Positions 6,790 to 17,187 are shown, counted from the stretch's first letter. The stretch is DNA of 64,000 bases from Kaiparowitsia implicata GSE-PSE-MK54-09C (GCA_019359435.1 JAHHHI010000102.1:1-64000), one strand, 5' to 3'. Numbers and translations: made by a program. The notes: a model not told the origin generated them from the letters alone.

Positions 6790-8308
6790 GGGCTCCAGCC
6801 GGCGCCACGTTCGCGCAGGTCGCGCAGCAATGCGACGAAGCCCGGCCAATCGGCAGCGGCGCGAGGAGGGCAGGGGAGTTCAGCAAGCGCGGTGACAGGA
6901 TCCGGCCGGTCGGCCATGGCGTCGAGCGCCGTTTGCGCCGATGAGGGCCCTACGCCTGGCAGAAGCTGCATGATCCGGAAGCCGGCGACGCGATCGCGCG
7001 GGTTCTGCGCGAAACGCAGTGCGGCCAGCATGTCCTTCACATGGGCTGAATCCAGAAACTTCAGTCCGCCGAACTTCACAAACGGAATGTTGCGGCGGGT
7101 CAGCTCGACCTCCAGCGGTCCGCTGTGGTGGCTGGCGCGGAAGAGGACGGCCTGCTCCTTCAACTGCATGCCCGCCTCCCGGTTCTCAAGGACCTCGTCG
7201 GCAACGAAGCGCGCCTGGTCCGCTTCGTCGCGCACCGTAACGAGGCGCGGTCGCTCGGCGGACTCGCGCTCGGTCCAGAGGTTCTTGGTGAACCGCTCCC
7301 TGGCGAGATCGATCACGCCATTGGCGGCCGCCAGGATCGGCTGAGTCGAGCGGTAGTTGCGATCGAGCGTGATGATTTCCGCCGGCGGGCTGAACTCCTT
7401 GGGGAAGTCGAGGATGTTGCGCACCGTGGCGGCGCGGAAGCTGTAAATGGACTGCGCGTCGTCCCCGACGACGGTCAGACCGCGACCTCCAGGTTTCAGC
7501 GCCGTCAGGATCGAGGCCTGAAGCCGATTGGTGTCCTGGTATTCGTCAACCAGCACATGATCCCAGCGCCCGCCGATATCGTCGGCCAGGATGGGATCAC
7601 TGACCATCTGCGCCCAGTAGAGCAGAAGATCGTCGTAATCGAGGACGTTCTGGACCTGCTTGGCCTCGACATAGCCCGCGAACAGCTCCCGCAGCTGTGC
7701 CTCCCACTGGGCAACCCAGGGATAGTTCGCGCGCAGCACGTCCTGCAGCGGGGCCTCCGCATTGACCGCTCGCGAATAGATCGCGAGGCAGGTGCTCTTG
7801 GTCGGGAAGCGGCTTTCCATCTTCGAGAAGCCGAGTTCATGGCGGACGAGGTTCATCAGGTCCGCGCTATCCTCCCGATCGTGGATGGTGAATTGCGGAT
7901 CCAGGCCGATCTGGTCGGCATACTCGCGCAGCAGCCGCGCGCCGATGCCATGGAAGGTGCCCGCCCAGGCGAGCGCGTCCGTCAGGATGCCAGCTTGTCG
8001 CCGAGCACCCGGGCGCAGATGCGCTCGACGCGGCGGCCCATCTCAGAGGCGGCACGGCGTGAGAAGGTCATCAGCAGGATCCGGCGCGGATCGGCGTCGT
8101 TGACGATCAGATGCGCCACGCGATGCGCCAGCGTGTTGGTCTTGCCCGATCCGGCGCCGGCGATGATCAGCAGCGGCCCTCCGATTTTGCCCCCCGCAAG
8201 ACCGACACCGTGCTCGACAGCGCTGCCCTGTCGCTCGTTCAGCTTTTCCAGATGCGCCGCGCCCATTTTCCGTCCCGCCCCCGTATCCGCCTGAGAATCA
8301 ACAATCAT
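6790..8308 (-). pseudogene. UvrD/PcrA-type superfamily 1 helicase, frameshifted and C-truncated
   Basis: From 8308 leftward: LNERQGSAVEHG (Q motif), IIAGAGSGKTNTLA (Walker A), then RRILLMTFSRRAASEM. The frame stops at about 7982 after LGDKLAS, but continues one base off as LAWAGTFHGIGARLL and then from 7856 with DYDDLL, VLVDEYQDTN (Walker B), GDDAQSIYSFR and TLDRNYRS. A one-base loss near 7985 separates the halves. Homology ends around 6790 (LLRDLRERGAGW); motifs IV-VI of domain 2A are absent, and the next sequence is the ribosome site of the SRAP gene, so about 200-300 codons were deleted. No active helicase is possible. Confidence 0.85.
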
Positions 8309-8386
8309 CCGCGACTACACGGACACGACGTGTCACCTGCGTTCTTCGTCACTCCGAAGACTCCGATTGACTCTCGATCCGGGCGA

Positions 8387-8401
8387 GAACAAATAAAGAA
8401 C
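8387..8401 (+). promoter_or_regulatory. LexA (SOS) box upstream of imuA
   Basis: GAAC (8387-8390), AAATAAA, GAAC (8398-8401) equals GTTC-N7-GTTC on the other strand, the direct-repeat LexA operator of alphaproteobacteria. It lies 52 nt before imuA and 79 nt before the divergent helicase start, so it may repress both. imuAB-dnaE2 cassettes are classic LexA targets. Confidence 0.88.
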
Positions 8402-8452
8402 ATACGAACGGAGAGACCCTTTGCAAAGCCTTGAGGAGCAGCCTTTTTCGAT

Positions 8453-9211
8453 ATGCCGAATCCCGTCGTCAGTTCTATCGCCGAGCTTCGAGAGCGCGTT
8501 CAGCGGCTCGAAGGCGCGAAGGGCCGCGCGCGGACGGTCCTGCCTTTCGGGCTGCCGGAGGTCGACAGCCGGCTTCCGGGAGGAGGGTTGGCGCTTGGCT
8601 GCCTCCACGAGGTCGCCGGCGGCGGAAATGGGGCTGTCGATGGCGCTGCGGCGGCCTTGTTCGCCGCTGGCGTTGCGGCGCGCACGCGCGGCAAGGTGCT
8701 CTGGTGCGTCACGCGCCAGGACCTGTTCGCGCCGGCGCTCGCCCAGGCTGGGCTTCTCCCCGGCCGGGTGATCTTCGTCGAAGCCGGCGACGAGAAAGCG
8801 CTTCTCGCCTGCATGGAGGAGGGGTTGCGCCATGGCGGCCTCGGCGCCGTCGTCGCGGAGGTGGCGCGCCTGTCGATGACCGCGTCGCGCCGCCTGCAGC
8901 TTGCCGCTGAAGGCTCAGGCACCATCGGCATCGCGGTGCGGCGCTGGCGGCGCCCGACAGAGGTCGCGGATTTCGGGCAGCCGACGGCGAGCGTCACGCG
9001 CTGGCGCGTCTCGGTTTTGCCCTCCGCGCCCCTTCCGGTTCCGGGCGTCGGACGATCGCGCTGGCTGCTCGAACTGATCCGGTGTCGCGCCGGAGAAAGC
9101 GCGGATTTTGAAGTGGAAGCCTGCGATGCCACGGGTCGTATCGCTCTTCCTTCCGAGGTGGCCGACGGATCGCCTCAGACGGAAATCGGGCGACGCCGCG
9201 CCTCCGCCTGA
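8453..9211 (+). CDS. imuA: ImuA, RecA-like mutagenesis accessory protein
   Basis: A 252-residue SulA/RecA-like protein: TVLPFGLPEVDSRLPGGGL followed by LGCLHEVAGGG and GKVLWCVTRQDLFAPALAQAGL correspond to the RecA-fold core of ImuA. It works with ImuB and DnaE2 in SOS-induced error-prone translesion synthesis. It is the first gene of the imuA-imuB-dnaE2 operon, behind a perfect LexA box. GAGGAG precedes the ATG with rather long spacing. The 3-prime end overlaps the start of imuB by 86 nt, an unusually long overlap in a different frame. Confidence 0.92.
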   Translation: MPNPVVSSIAELRERVQRLEGAKGRARTVLPFGLPEVDSRLPGGGLALGCLHEVAGGGNGAVDGAAAALFAAGVAARTRGKVLWCVTRQDLFAPALAQAGLLPGRVIFVEAGDEKALLACMEEGLRHGGLGAVVAEVARLSMTASRRLQLAAEGSGTIGIAVRRWRRPTEVADFGQPTASVTRWRVSVLPSAPLPVPGVGRSRWLLELIRCRAGESADFEVEACDATGRIALPSEVADGSPQTEIGRRRASA

Positions 9212-10649
9212 GGCGCCGCTCGTCCTCATCGGCCGCGAAGGCCGCCGGCGCATCGTGCTCGCCGCGGACCTCGCTGCGCTGCGGGCGGGCTTGCGCGTCG
9301 GCATGCCGGTGACCAAGGCGCAGGCCCTCGTTCCCGGCCTCATCGTGCAGGACGCCGATCCTCTCGCGGACGCCGAGGGACTGGAGCGCCTGGCGCTCTG
9401 GGCGCTGCAGCGGATCTCACCGATCGTCGCCGCCGATCCGCCGGACGGGCTGGTGATCGACACCACCGGTGCCGACCATCTGCATGGTGGCGAAGCTGCG
9501 ATGCTGACAGGGATGGTGCAGCGCTTCGCGGCGTCGGGCGTCGAGGCGCGCGCCGCTATCGCCGACAGCTGGGGCGCCGCCCATGCCTGCGCGCGCTTCT
9601 CCCGTCGGCTGACGCTCATCATTCCGCCGGGCGAGAGCGAGACCGCACTGTGCGATCTGCCGATCGCAGCACTGCGGCTCGATCCTGGTCTCGTCGCGAG
9701 CCTGCGCACGCTCGGCTTCGAGCGCATTGGCGAGCTCGTCAGCCAGCCGCGCGCGCCGCTGGCATTGCGATTCGGCCCGGAAATCGGCCGCCGGCTCGAC
9801 CAGGCCATGGCGATCATGGCCGAGCCGATCGATCCCATCCGTGCGCCCGATATCGTCGAGGTGCGCCGCGCCTTCCCGGAGCCCATTGGTGCCGCCGAGA
9901 CCATCGCCCGCTATGTCGGCAAGCTCGTCATGGCGCTGTGCGAGGAACTGGAGAGGAGGGGCCTCGGCGCCAGGCGGCTCGACCTCCTGTTCCAGCGCGT
10001 CGATAATGCGCGGCAGGCCCTTCGTGTCGGCACCGCGCTGCCCGTGCGCGACGTCCGCCGCCTGACCCGGCTGCTCTGCGACCAGATCGAGACGGTCGAT
10101 CCCGGCTTCGGCATCGAGGTGATGACGCTCGCCGCCACCCTGGCCGAGCCGCTGTTCGCAAAACAGACGATCTCGTCGCTCGTGGAGGAGCCGGAAGCCG
10201 ACGTTTCCGATCTGGTCGACACGCTCGCCAACCGGGTCGGCGAACGGAGCCTTTATCGTTTCGCCCCAGTCGCCAGTGACGTGCCCGAACGCTCCGTTGC
10301 GAGGGTGCCGGCGCTCGCTCCCGAGGATGGGTCGACCTGGCATGGCGACTGGCCGCGCCCGCCGCGGCTGCTGCCGAGGCCCGAGTTGATCGAGACGATG
10401 GCACTGCTGCCTGATCATCCGCCGGTGTGGTTCACCTGGCGCGGCATTCGCCGGCGCGTGCGACGGGCCGACGGGCCAGAGCGTCTCTTCGAGGAGTGGT
10501 GGAAGCGGGACGCTGAGCTTACGGCTGTGCGTGATTATTTTCGCGTGGAGGATGATGGCGGCGAGAGATACTGGATCTTCCGTGCCGGCGACGGCGAGGA
10601 TCCCGAAACGGGCTCGCATCGCTGGTACCTCCACGGACTCTTCGGATGA
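9126..10649 (+). CDS. imuB: ImuB, catalytically inactive Y-family polymerase homologue
   Basis: A 507-residue protein opening with [16 protein letters not shown], the ImuB N-terminal signature, followed by a Y-family-like core ([45 protein letters not shown]) in which the catalytic acidic residues of true Y-family polymerases are not conserved. The C-terminal part ([10 protein letters not shown]) is also typical. ImuB bridges ImuA, DnaE2 and the beta clamp. The start at 9126 fits the family; an in-frame ATG at 9108 adds six residues. Its stop overlaps the dnaE2 start (ATGA). Confidence 0.92.
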   Translation: MPRVVSLFLPRWPTDRLRRKSGDAAPPPEAPLVLIGREGRRRIVLAADLAALRAGLRVGMPVTKAQALVPGLIVQDADPLADAEGLERLALWALQRISPIVAADPPDGLVIDTTGADHLHGGEAAMLTGMVQRFAASGVEARAAIADSWGAAHACARFSRRLTLIIPPGESETALCDLPIAALRLDPGLVASLRTLGFERIGELVSQPRAPLALRFGPEIGRRLDQAMAIMAEPIDPIRAPDIVEVRRAFPEPIGAAETIARYVGKLVMALCEELERRGLGARRLDLLFQRVDNARQALRVGTALPVRDVRRLTRLLCDQIETVDPGFGIEVMTLAATLAEPLFAKQTISSLVEEPEADVSDLVDTLANRVGERSLYRFAPVASDVPERSVARVPALAPEDGSTWHGDWPRPPRLLPRPELIETMALLPDHPPVWFTWRGIRRRVRRADGPERLFEEWWKRDAELTAVRDYFRVEDDGGERYWIFRAGDGEDPETGSHRWYLHGLFG

Positions 10650-13600
10650 TCGGCCCCCGCTACGCCGAGCTCCAGGCGACGTCGCATTTCTCGTTCCTGC
10701 GCGGTGCGAGCAGCTGCGAGGAGCTGTTCGAGCAGGCCAAGGCCCTTGACATCGAGGCGCTCGGCATTGTCGATCGCAACTCGCTGGCCGGCATCGTGCG
10801 GGCGCACCAGGCGGCGAAGGAGGCCGGCATCCGGCTGATCGTCGGCTGCCGCCTCGATCTCGTCTGCGGCATGTCGGTGCTCGCCTATCCGACCGATCGG
10901 GACGCCTACGCACGGCTCTGCCGGCTCCTGTCCCTGGGCAAGAAGCGCGGCGGCAAGGCGAAATGCCGTCTCGAATGGGCCGATTTCGTCGCCTATGGCG
11001 ACGGGCTGATCGCCGTTCTCGTGCCCGACGAGGCCGACGAGAGCTGCGCCCTGCGGCTTCGCCGGCTGCGCGAGGCCTTTGCCGACCGTGCGTATTTGGC
11101 CCTGTCGCTGCGCCGGCGCCCCAACGACCAGCTTCGCCTGTGGCAGCTGTCGAACATGGCGGCAGCGACGCGCGTGCCGCCCGTCGTGACCAATGATGTG
11201 CTGTTCCACGAGCCCGGCCGGCGCGTCCTGCAGGATGTCGTCACTGCGATCCGCCACAACGTCACCATCGACGAGCTCGGCTTCCGGCGCGAACGACACG
11301 CCGACCGTCACCTGAAGGCGCCGGCGGAGATGCATCGGCTGTTCCCGCGCTATCCGGAGGCTCTGGCGGGTACGATTGAGATCATGAAGCGCTGCCGCTT
11401 CTCGCTCGACGAGCTCGCCTACCAGTATCCGGAAGAGAAGCTGTTTCCGGAGCTGACGCCGCAGGAGGCCCTTGCGAAGCTGACCTGGGAGGGCGCGGCG
11501 CAGCGCTATCCCGAGGGCTTGCCGGGCAAGGTCCGGCGCAACCTCGAGCACGAGCTACGCCTGATCGAGAAGCTCGAATACGCGCCCTATTTCCTGACCG
11601 TGAACTCGATCGTCCGCTTCGCCCGATCGAAGGGGATTCTCTGCCAGGGCAGGGGATCGGCGGCCAACAGCGCCGTCTGCTATGTGCTCGGCGTCACCAG
11701 CATCGATCCGGATCGCAACGACCTGCTATTCGAACGTTTCGTCTCCGAGGAAAGACGCGAACCTCCCGACATCGATGTCGACTTCGAGCACGAGCGGCGC
11801 GAGGAGGTCATTCAGTGGGTCTTCGAGACCTATGGCCGTGACCGGGCCGCGCTTTGCTCCACTGTGATCAGGTACAGAGCGAAGGGCGCTATCCGGGATG
11901 TCGGCAAGGCGCTTGGGCTACCCGAGGATTTGACCAAGACCTTGTCGAGCCAGGTCTGGGGCTGGTCGGAGGGCGTCGAGCAGAAGCATGCCGAGGGGCT
12001 GAATCTCAATCTGGGCGACCGTCGCCTCAAGCTGGCGCTGGAGCTCGCCCATCAGCTTGTCGGCACGCCCCGGCATCTCTCCCAGCATCCGGGAGGATTT
12101 GTCCTGACGCGCGACCGCCTCGACGAACTCGTGCCGATCGAACCCGCTGCCATGGCCGACCGCCAGGTCGTGGAATGGGACAAGGATGACATCGACATCC
12201 TGAAATTCATGAAGGTCGATGTGCTGGCGCTCGGCATGCTCTCCTGCATGCGCCGTGGCTTCGATCTGCTGGCTGAGCACAAGGGCATCGAGCTCGATCT
12301 GGCGACCATCCCGCCGGAGGATCCCCGCACCTACGCGATGATCCGCAAGGCCGATACGCTTGGCACCTTCCAGATCGAGAGCCGGGCGCAGATGGCGATG
12401 CTGCCGCGCATCCGTCCGCGCACCTTCTATGACCTCGTGATCGAGGTCGCGATCGTCCGGCCCGGCCCTATCCAGGGCGACATGGTCCACCCCTATCTGC
12501 GCCGGCGTGAGGGCAAGGAGGACGTGGTCTATCCTAAGCCCGAGCTGGAAAAGGTACTCGGAAAAACCCTCGGCGTGCCGCTGTTTCAGGAACAGGCGAT
12601 GCGGGTGGCGATCGAATGTGCCGGCTTCACTCCCGGCGAGGCCGATCAGCTTCGTCGGGCCATGGCGACCTTCAAGCATACCGGCGGCGTCTCGAAATTC
12701 GGCGAGAAGCTCATTGGTGGCATGGTCGCAAACGGCTACGAACGCGAGTTCGCCGAGCGCACCTTCCGGCAGCTCGAAGGTTTCGGCTCCTATGGCTTTC
12801 CGGAGAGCCACGCGGCCTCCTTCGCCCTGATCGCCTATGCCTCGTCCTGGCTGAAATGCTGGCATTCAGACGTCTTCTGTGCGGCGCTGCTGAATGCACA
12901 GCCCATGGGCTTCTACGCGCCCGCGCAGATCGTCCGCGACGCGACGGCGCACGGCGTCGAGGTCCGGCCTGTATGCGTCAACGCCTCACGCTGGGACTGC
13001 ACGCTGGAGCCACGCGATGCCGATGACGATCGCTTCGCCGTCCGGTTGGGGTTGCGCATGGTCAAGGGCTTGGGCAATGCCGAAGCTGCCCGCCTGGTTT
13101 CCTGCCGCGCCAATCAGTCTTTCCTTTCGGTCGATGACCTATGGCGCCGCGCCGGCATTCCGTCCGCAGCGCTGGTCGAGCTCGCGGAGGCCGATGCCTT
13201 TCGCCCGGCGCTCGGGCTTGCGCGCCGCGAAGCGCTCTGGGCCATCAAGGCGCTGCGCGATGAGCCCCTGCCGCTGTTCGCCGCGGCGGCGATCAGGGCA
13301 GCCGCGGCCGCTGCGGAGCAGGATGAGCCCATCGTCTCACTGCGTCCCATGACGGCTGGAGGCGAGGTCGTCGAGGATTACGGGCATGTCGGTCTCACCC
13401 TACGAGATCACCCCGTGTCCTTCCTTCGGAAGGATCTCGCGCGCCGACGCATCATCACCTGCGCCGAGGCGATGGCCTCACGCGACCGGCGCTGGGTTGA
13501 GGTGGCGGGCCTCGTCCTCGTGCGCCAGCGTCCTGGCTCCGCCAAGGGGGTAATGTTCATCACGTTGGAGGACGAGACCGCCGTCGCCAACCTGGTCGTC

Positions 13601-13915
13601 TGGCAGAAGGTGTTCGAGGCGCATCGGCGGATCGTGCTCGGAGCCGGCATGATCGGCGTGCGCGGGCGCATTCAGAGGGAAGGGGAAGTGGTGCATCTCG
13701 TCGCCCATCACCTCACCGATCTTTCGGCCGAGCTCGCCAGCGTCGGATCGCGCGATGCCGGGTTTCCGCTGCCGCATGGACGGGGCGATGAATTCCACCA
13801 CGGTTCGCCGACGCCTGATCCGCGCGGAATCGCGAAGACGCCCCGTCCCCGCAACATCGTCGATCCCTATGGCCACATCGATGAGATTAGGGTCAAGACA
13901 CGGGATTTTCGCTGA
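10646..13915 (+). CDS. dnaE2: error-prone DNA polymerase III alpha subunit DnaE2
   Basis: A 1089-residue C-family polymerase, normal length for DnaE2 (ImuC). It begins with a PHP domain ([18 protein letters not shown]), has the polymerase palm with [15 protein letters not shown] and the catalytic acidic cluster [16 protein letters not shown] (about residue 373), then [23 protein letters not shown] and [17 protein letters not shown], and ends with an OB domain ([19 protein letters not shown]). It is the mutagenic polymerase recruited by ImuB under SOS. Coupled to imuB by a 4-nt overlap. No disruption is seen in 3.27 kb, in contrast to the eroded neighbours. Confidence 0.95.
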   Translation: MIGPRYAELQATSHFSFLRGASSCEELFEQAKALDIEALGIVDRNSLAGIVRAHQAAKEAGIRLIVGCRLDLVCGMSVLAYPTDRDAYARLCRLLSLGKKRGGKAKCRLEWADFVAYGDGLIAVLVPDEADESCALRLRRLREAFADRAYLALSLRRRPNDQLRLWQLSNMAAATRVPPVVTNDVLFHEPGRRVLQDVVTAIRHNVTIDELGFRRERHADRHLKAPAEMHRLFPRYPEALAGTIEIMKRCRFSLDELAYQYPEEKLFPELTPQEALAKLTWEGAAQRYPEGLPGKVRRNLEHELRLIEKLEYAPYFLTVNSIVRFARSKGILCQGRGSAANSAVCYVLGVTSIDPDRNDLLFERFVSEERREPPDIDVDFEHERREEVIQWVFETYGRDRAALCSTVIRYRAKGAIRDVGKALGLPEDLTKTLSSQVWGWSEGVEQKHAEGLNLNLGDRRLKLALELAHQLVGTPRHLSQHPGGFVLTRDRLDELVPIEPAAMADRQVVEWDKDDIDILKFMKVDVLALGMLSCMRRGFDLLAEHKGIELDLATIPPEDPRTYAMIRKADTLGTFQIESRAQMAMLPRIRPRTFYDLVIEVAIVRPGPIQGDMVHPYLRRREGKEDVVYPKPELEKVLGKTLGVPLFQEQAMRVAIECAGFTPGEADQLRRAMATFKHTGGVSKFGEKLIGGMVANGYEREFAERTFRQLEGFGSYGFPESHAASFALIAYASSWLKCWHSDVFCAALLNAQPMGFYAPAQIVRDATAHGVEVRPVCVNASRWDCTLEPRDADDDRFAVRLGLRMVKGLGNAEAARLVSCRANQSFLSVDDLWRRAGIPSAALVELAEADAFRPALGLARREALWAIKALRDEPLPLFAAAAIRAAAAAAEQDEPIVSLRPMTAGGEVVEDYGHVGLTLRDHPVSFLRKDLARRRIITCAEAMASRDRRWVEVAGLVLVRQRPGSAKGVMFITLEDETAVANLVVWQKVFEAHRRIVLGAGMIGVRGRIQREGEVVHLVAHHLTDLSAELASVGSRDAGFPLPHGRGDEFHHGSPTPDPRGIAKTPRPRNIVDPYGHIDEIRVKTRDFR

Positions 13916-13986
13916 TCGTGGGGCAAAACGACCCTCGAAGACGTCCATCCCACTTACATTCCCGACTGCGCGGGAATCCTTACTCG

Positions 13987-14619
13987 TTACCGTAGAAGGC
14001 CCTCTTTTTCGAACGCACCCCAGCCTTCCAGCTTCAGCCGCTGGCTACCTTCGCTGGCATGCCCAGCATCGGCAGCCTTGCCGACGCCTTTCCCCCCACG
14101 CGTCAACGCGGCCTTTCCTGCTGCGCGCCGCCTGTTGTCGGCAGCTGCCTGAGCATCGTGCTCTCTCCAGAGGCCCGGCAGGTCACGATCAAGGACATCC
14201 TCAATGTGTCGAGGGTCGAAGACGTGGAAGGTCACGGCTTTGGCCCGTCCGCGCAATTTGACCGTGCGGGTGCCGATGCTCTGCAGTCGACCGTCTTTCA
14301 ACCACTTGTGACGTTCGCGAGGAGAGATTGTGAGAATGTCCTCTGCCTCGCGAGGAAGCACCGGCAGCGCTTCGATTCCATCCAGTGTTTTGGCGATTTT
14401 CGCGATCGCGGCTTTGAACTCGTCTGTTTCAGCCTGCGACATGCGCAAAGCGACACTTTGAGCCTCAACAGAGACGCACTTTCTGACTGCAAAAGCCAAT
14501 CGGGCCCGGATTTCCCGTTCGATTCCCGTCGCACGCACCGACGACCCGAGCGTTGCGGACGGAGGTAGCGTCCATTCTGCCACCAACGGCGGCGAGCTTT
14601 TGGCTGCCCGACCGATCAT
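13987..14619 (-). CDS. hypothetical protein
   Basis: A 210-residue basic protein of unrecognised family. Visible parts are a helical stretch (MSQAETDEFKAAIAKIAKTL, from about residue 59), ILTISPRERHKWLKDGRL, which resembles a short helix-turn-helix or excisionase-like segment, FDPRHIEDVLDRDLP, and an Ala/Gly/Lys-rich C-terminal tail. The architecture recalls the regulator at 4095-4811 but no sequence identity is evident. AAGGG lies 9 nt before ATG 14619; an internal ATG at 14445 is an alternative start. It converges on dnaE2. DNA binding is only a guess. Confidence 0.55.
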   Translation of the reverse strand: MIGRAAKSSPPLVAEWTLPPSATLGSSVRATGIEREIRARLAFAVRKCVSVEAQSVALRMSQAETDEFKAAIAKIAKTLDGIEALPVLPREAEDILTISPRERHKWLKDGRLQSIGTRTVKLRGRAKAVTFHVFDPRHIEDVLDRDLPGLWREHDAQAAADNRRRAAGKAALTRGGKGVGKAADAGHASEGSQRLKLEGWGAFEKEGLLR

Positions 14620-14768
14620 CTGGTCAAACCCTTCGATCCCAGTAAGCGGAATTTCGGATTGTCGCCCGACCTACACGCGTCGGTAAGCAAGGGGACATAA
14701 GCCGCCGACACCGATCGCGGATGGAAGCTCGGCCCGCTGATGGACCAGCATCTCGACAGTCCACCCGA

Positions 14769-15710
14769 CTACCCATCTGCAACCTCTGTTTCCAACGCAG
14801 CGAACGACGTGTCATGGTTGGCTGATCGGTTTGCGAGCAAGCGCCGCATTGCCAAGGCGTTCTTCGGCGCAAAGCCTTCATAGTCGTTGTTGAAATAGAC
14901 CCACGCCCTCGTTGCGCCGCTGTCACGGATTTTATCCGCCCATTCAGTTAGCTCACTTTCCGAGTAGTCATGCCGATACCAGCGCTCCGGGCCGTGGAGC
15001 CGAAGATAAACGTCGTCTGCTGTGCGCACGAGAACATCCGGAAGACGAGGTCCGCTGCAGGAGCAGAAGATCGTGCCAGTCTTCCGAAAAGCCGCATAAA
15101 CCGTCTCATTCCACCAACTGGCATGCCGAAACTCCACCACATTGCGCCGCGCCGGGTCGAGTTGGCCTAGAATTGCGCTCAGTCTCGCTTCCGTGAAGCG
15201 ATAGCTCGGTGGTAGCTGGAATAGAAAGCAGCCCATACGCACGCCAAGAATATCGGCGATCAATCCAAAGTCCTTTACGAGCGTTTCCGTGCCTTCAAAT
15301 CTTTTAATATGGGTTATCAGCTCGCACACCTTGACCGTATAGACAAAATCCCGTTCGCCGGGCTGACGAAGCCAGCTCTTCACACTGGCGACGGTCGGCC
15401 AGGAATAGAACGACGCGTTGATTTCGACGGTATCGAAATGCTTGCTGTAGTGCGTGAACCACTCGCCGGTGGGCATCTCCTCCGGGTAGAATTTGCCGCG
15501 CCATTTCCAGTAAAACCATCCTGAGCAGCCGACATACGCGGATGGCGCCGACACCGACACGGTAGCGGGCGGCTTCGCTGCCATGCGTGCGGCATGCATT
15601 TTGTCGGCACGTGCGACGTTTTCCACCCGCTGCTTCTCTCGACGCAACCTGCGCCGTTCACGCCTTTCATCGGGCCCAATTTTTTTCGTTTCGATGGTGT
15701 CGATACTCAT
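14769..15710 (-). CDS. DUF72 family protein (YecE type)
   Basis: A 313-residue TIM-barrel protein of the DUF72 family. Core motifs: VGCSGWFYWKWRGKFYPEE, FDTVEINASFYSWP, FVYTVKVCELITHIKR, GCFLFQLPPSYRF, VEFRHASWW, YLRLHGPERWY and AWVYFNNDYEGFAPKNA. A charged N-terminal extension of about 60 residues (RRERRRLRREKQRVEN) precedes the domain. DUF72 resembles metal-dependent endonuclease-type TIM barrels and is often found near DNA-repair genes, but activity is unproven. Start 15710 has GGGAAGGG 6 nt upstream. A second, broken DUF72 gene lies near 29.3 kb. Confidence 0.9.
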   Translation of the reverse strand: MSIDTIETKKIGPDERRERRRLRREKQRVENVARADKMHAARMAAKPPATVSVSAPSAYVGCSGWFYWKWRGKFYPEEMPTGEWFTHYSKHFDTVEINASFYSWPTVASVKSWLRQPGERDFVYTVKVCELITHIKRFEGTETLVKDFGLIADILGVRMGCFLFQLPPSYRFTEARLSAILGQLDPARRNVVEFRHASWWNETVYAAFRKTGTIFCSCSGPRLPDVLVRTADDVYLRLHGPERWYRHDYSESELTEWADKIRDSGATRAWVYFNNDYEGFAPKNALAMRRLLANRSANHDTSFAALETEVADG

Positions 15711-15769
15711 GCAGTTGCCCTTCCCGCACTTTAACGCTGGGGACAGCAAGATGGGTCCGGGCCAGTTGC

Positions 15770-15994
15770 CTAGCTGAGCTGGTCAAACGTGCATTGTCGT
15801 GGTGCCTTGTCGGGTCGCCACCGCAATAGCTTTGTGCCGTGACGGAAACGATCCGCGGTCACATGGTCAAAGCGCACCTCGACCACCAGTTCCAGTCGCA
15901 GCGGTTCCCAAGCGCCGCTACGCTCGGTGCTCCAACGGCTGGGACGGCCAGGCGCGTTGCCAGTGAAGCCGGGTGCTTCACTCCAGACGGTCAC
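15770..15994 (-). pseudogene. C-terminal fragment of ATP-dependent DNA ligase (LigC/LigD type)
   Basis: Only the last part of the ligase OB domain remains: PGFTGNAPGRPSRW, then WEPLRLELVVEVRFDHV, RFRHGTKLLRWRPDKAP and the end QCTFDQLS. This block is the hallmark C-terminus of ligases acting with Ku in bacteria. Upstream the reading frame has no ribosome site and no nucleotidyltransferase domain with its Lys; a complete ligase would need about 300 more residues. It is thus a relic of a second end-joining ligase in addition to ligD at 32.1 kb. Confidence 0.82.
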
Positions 15995-16073
15995 CGCGCG
16001 GTTGAGGCTCAGCGTGCCTCTTTGAGGAGGGCCTCAAGATTGCGGGCGGGGATCGAGGCTTCCATTTTGGGGG

Positions 16074-16318
16074 CTATTCGTGGTGGTTCCTCCAGCCGCC
16101 CATGAGCGCCAGCGTGGCGGAGCAAATGACGACCTGCTCCGCGTTCCGGTCGACGACGCCGAAGGTGCGATGGTCGCCCTTGGAATCTCGTCGCGGGCCA
16201 TGTCCGGCAGGGTGTCCAGGCCGAACCATCGGGCGGCCGCGTCGTGCGGCAGATCGCGACCCTCCAAATCGATCAGCGGTTCGGACCCGTTGTCGGTGTC
16301 AAAGAAGAAGCGGGGTAT
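16074..16318 (-). pseudogene. DUF6894 protein, start codon lost and frameshifted
   Basis: Leftward from 16318 the sequence reads (ATA)PRFFFDTDNGSEPLID, then LEGRDLPHDAAARWFG and MARDEIP, typical of DUF6894 proteins, which normally start MPRYFFD. Here the initiator is ATA, placed 6 nt after GGAGGG, so the ATG has mutated. After DEIP one base is missing; the other frame continues as KGDHRTFGVVDRN and VVICSATLALMGGW to TAG at 16074-16076. Two independent lesions make this a true pseudogene. Intact relatives are at 18397-18711 and 43806-44114. Confidence 0.78.
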
Positions 16319-16590
16319 CGAAGCCCTCCGGACGCGGGGACGAGCCCGCCGGACCACCACGCAGGTTCGCGCCGGCGTTTCAAGCCGACACCAGCGACCC
16401 TGCCAAGGTCGTAGATACGCAGTGTCTTCCATGACCCTCAACACGTTAGGGCAACGCCACAGTCCACATCGAATCCGCTGGAATAACGGGAATCTCGTGC
16501 CTGGATTAAGCGGCGCGAGCCATGACTTGGATTTCCGAAAGAATCCGGCGCCGGGCCAGAGGAACGTGGCCGCCGTCTCGGACGCCCTGT

Positions 16591-16944
16591 CTAGTCGATC
16601 GCTTCCAGCGCCTTCAGCAGATGGTGCTCCGCATACGGCTTCCTGAGGAAGACCGTCTTCTCCGGCATGTCATCGACTGGCGGCGATAAGCGGCCCGACG
16701 CAAGGATCAGGACCGCTGGCGGCCAGCGCATGCGGATGTGGTGGATCAACTTCAGGCCATCCATCGATCCCGGCATCTCAATGTCTGAGAATACCGCGCG
16801 GATCTCGGGTCGGGTCTCAAGGTGGACGATGGCGTCGTCGGCGTTCGATGCCTCGACGACCTCGTAGCCGGCGTCCTCGATCATGGCGACCGTACTCATG
16901 CGGATGATGGGTTCGTCCTCGACGACCAGGACCAGGATTGCCAT
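16591..16944 (-). CDS. single-domain response regulator (cluster 1)
   Basis: A 117-residue stand-alone receiver domain: LVVEDEPIIRMS supplies the acidic pocket, FSDIEMPGSMDG the phosphoacceptor Asp (about residue 55), LILASGR the Thr/Ser position and FLRKPYAE the conserved Lys. With no output domain it probably acts through protein contacts, as CheY-like regulators paired with HWE kinases do. It is divergent from the HWE kinase at 17188. A very similar gene (43349-43702) exists in a second sensory cluster, and the two share upstream sequence as well, including TTGGCTAA and ACAGCCGAAAGT just before the ATG. Confidence 0.9.
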   Translation of the reverse strand: MAILVLVVEDEPIIRMSTVAMIEDAGYEVVEASNADDAIVHLETRPEIRAVFSDIEMPGSMDGLKLIHHIRMRWPPAVLILASGRLSPPVDDMPEKTVFLRKPYAEHHLLKALEAID

Positions 16945-17187
16945 TGGGAACTTTCGGCTGTGTATTTAGCCAACTGCGTCCGCCTGCGCTTTGTTGCCCC
17001 CGATTAAGAACTGTCCAGGTTATCCTTTGCGAATCGTTAACGTCGGCCGGTCGGCGATCTCGGTGCCATGCGCTTCGGGCTGGCTTGGTTATTGATCTAA
17101 ATTATCGCCACGCCCTGACATCGAGGTTACAAAGCCAGTCGGGCCCGGCATTTGCATGCCGGTTGGACGAACTCGAACGGCATCCCA

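Noticed and set aside
5132-8294. Long open frames on the plus strand opposite dinB, SRAP and the helicase
   Set aside because: They are antisense to recognised protein families, have no ribosome sites and show the composition expected of GC-rich shadow frames.
9417-12865. Open frames of 300-500 codons on the minus strand of imuB and dnaE2
   Set aside because: The plus strand encodes complete, motif-bearing ImuB and DnaE2; the opposite frames carry no family similarity.
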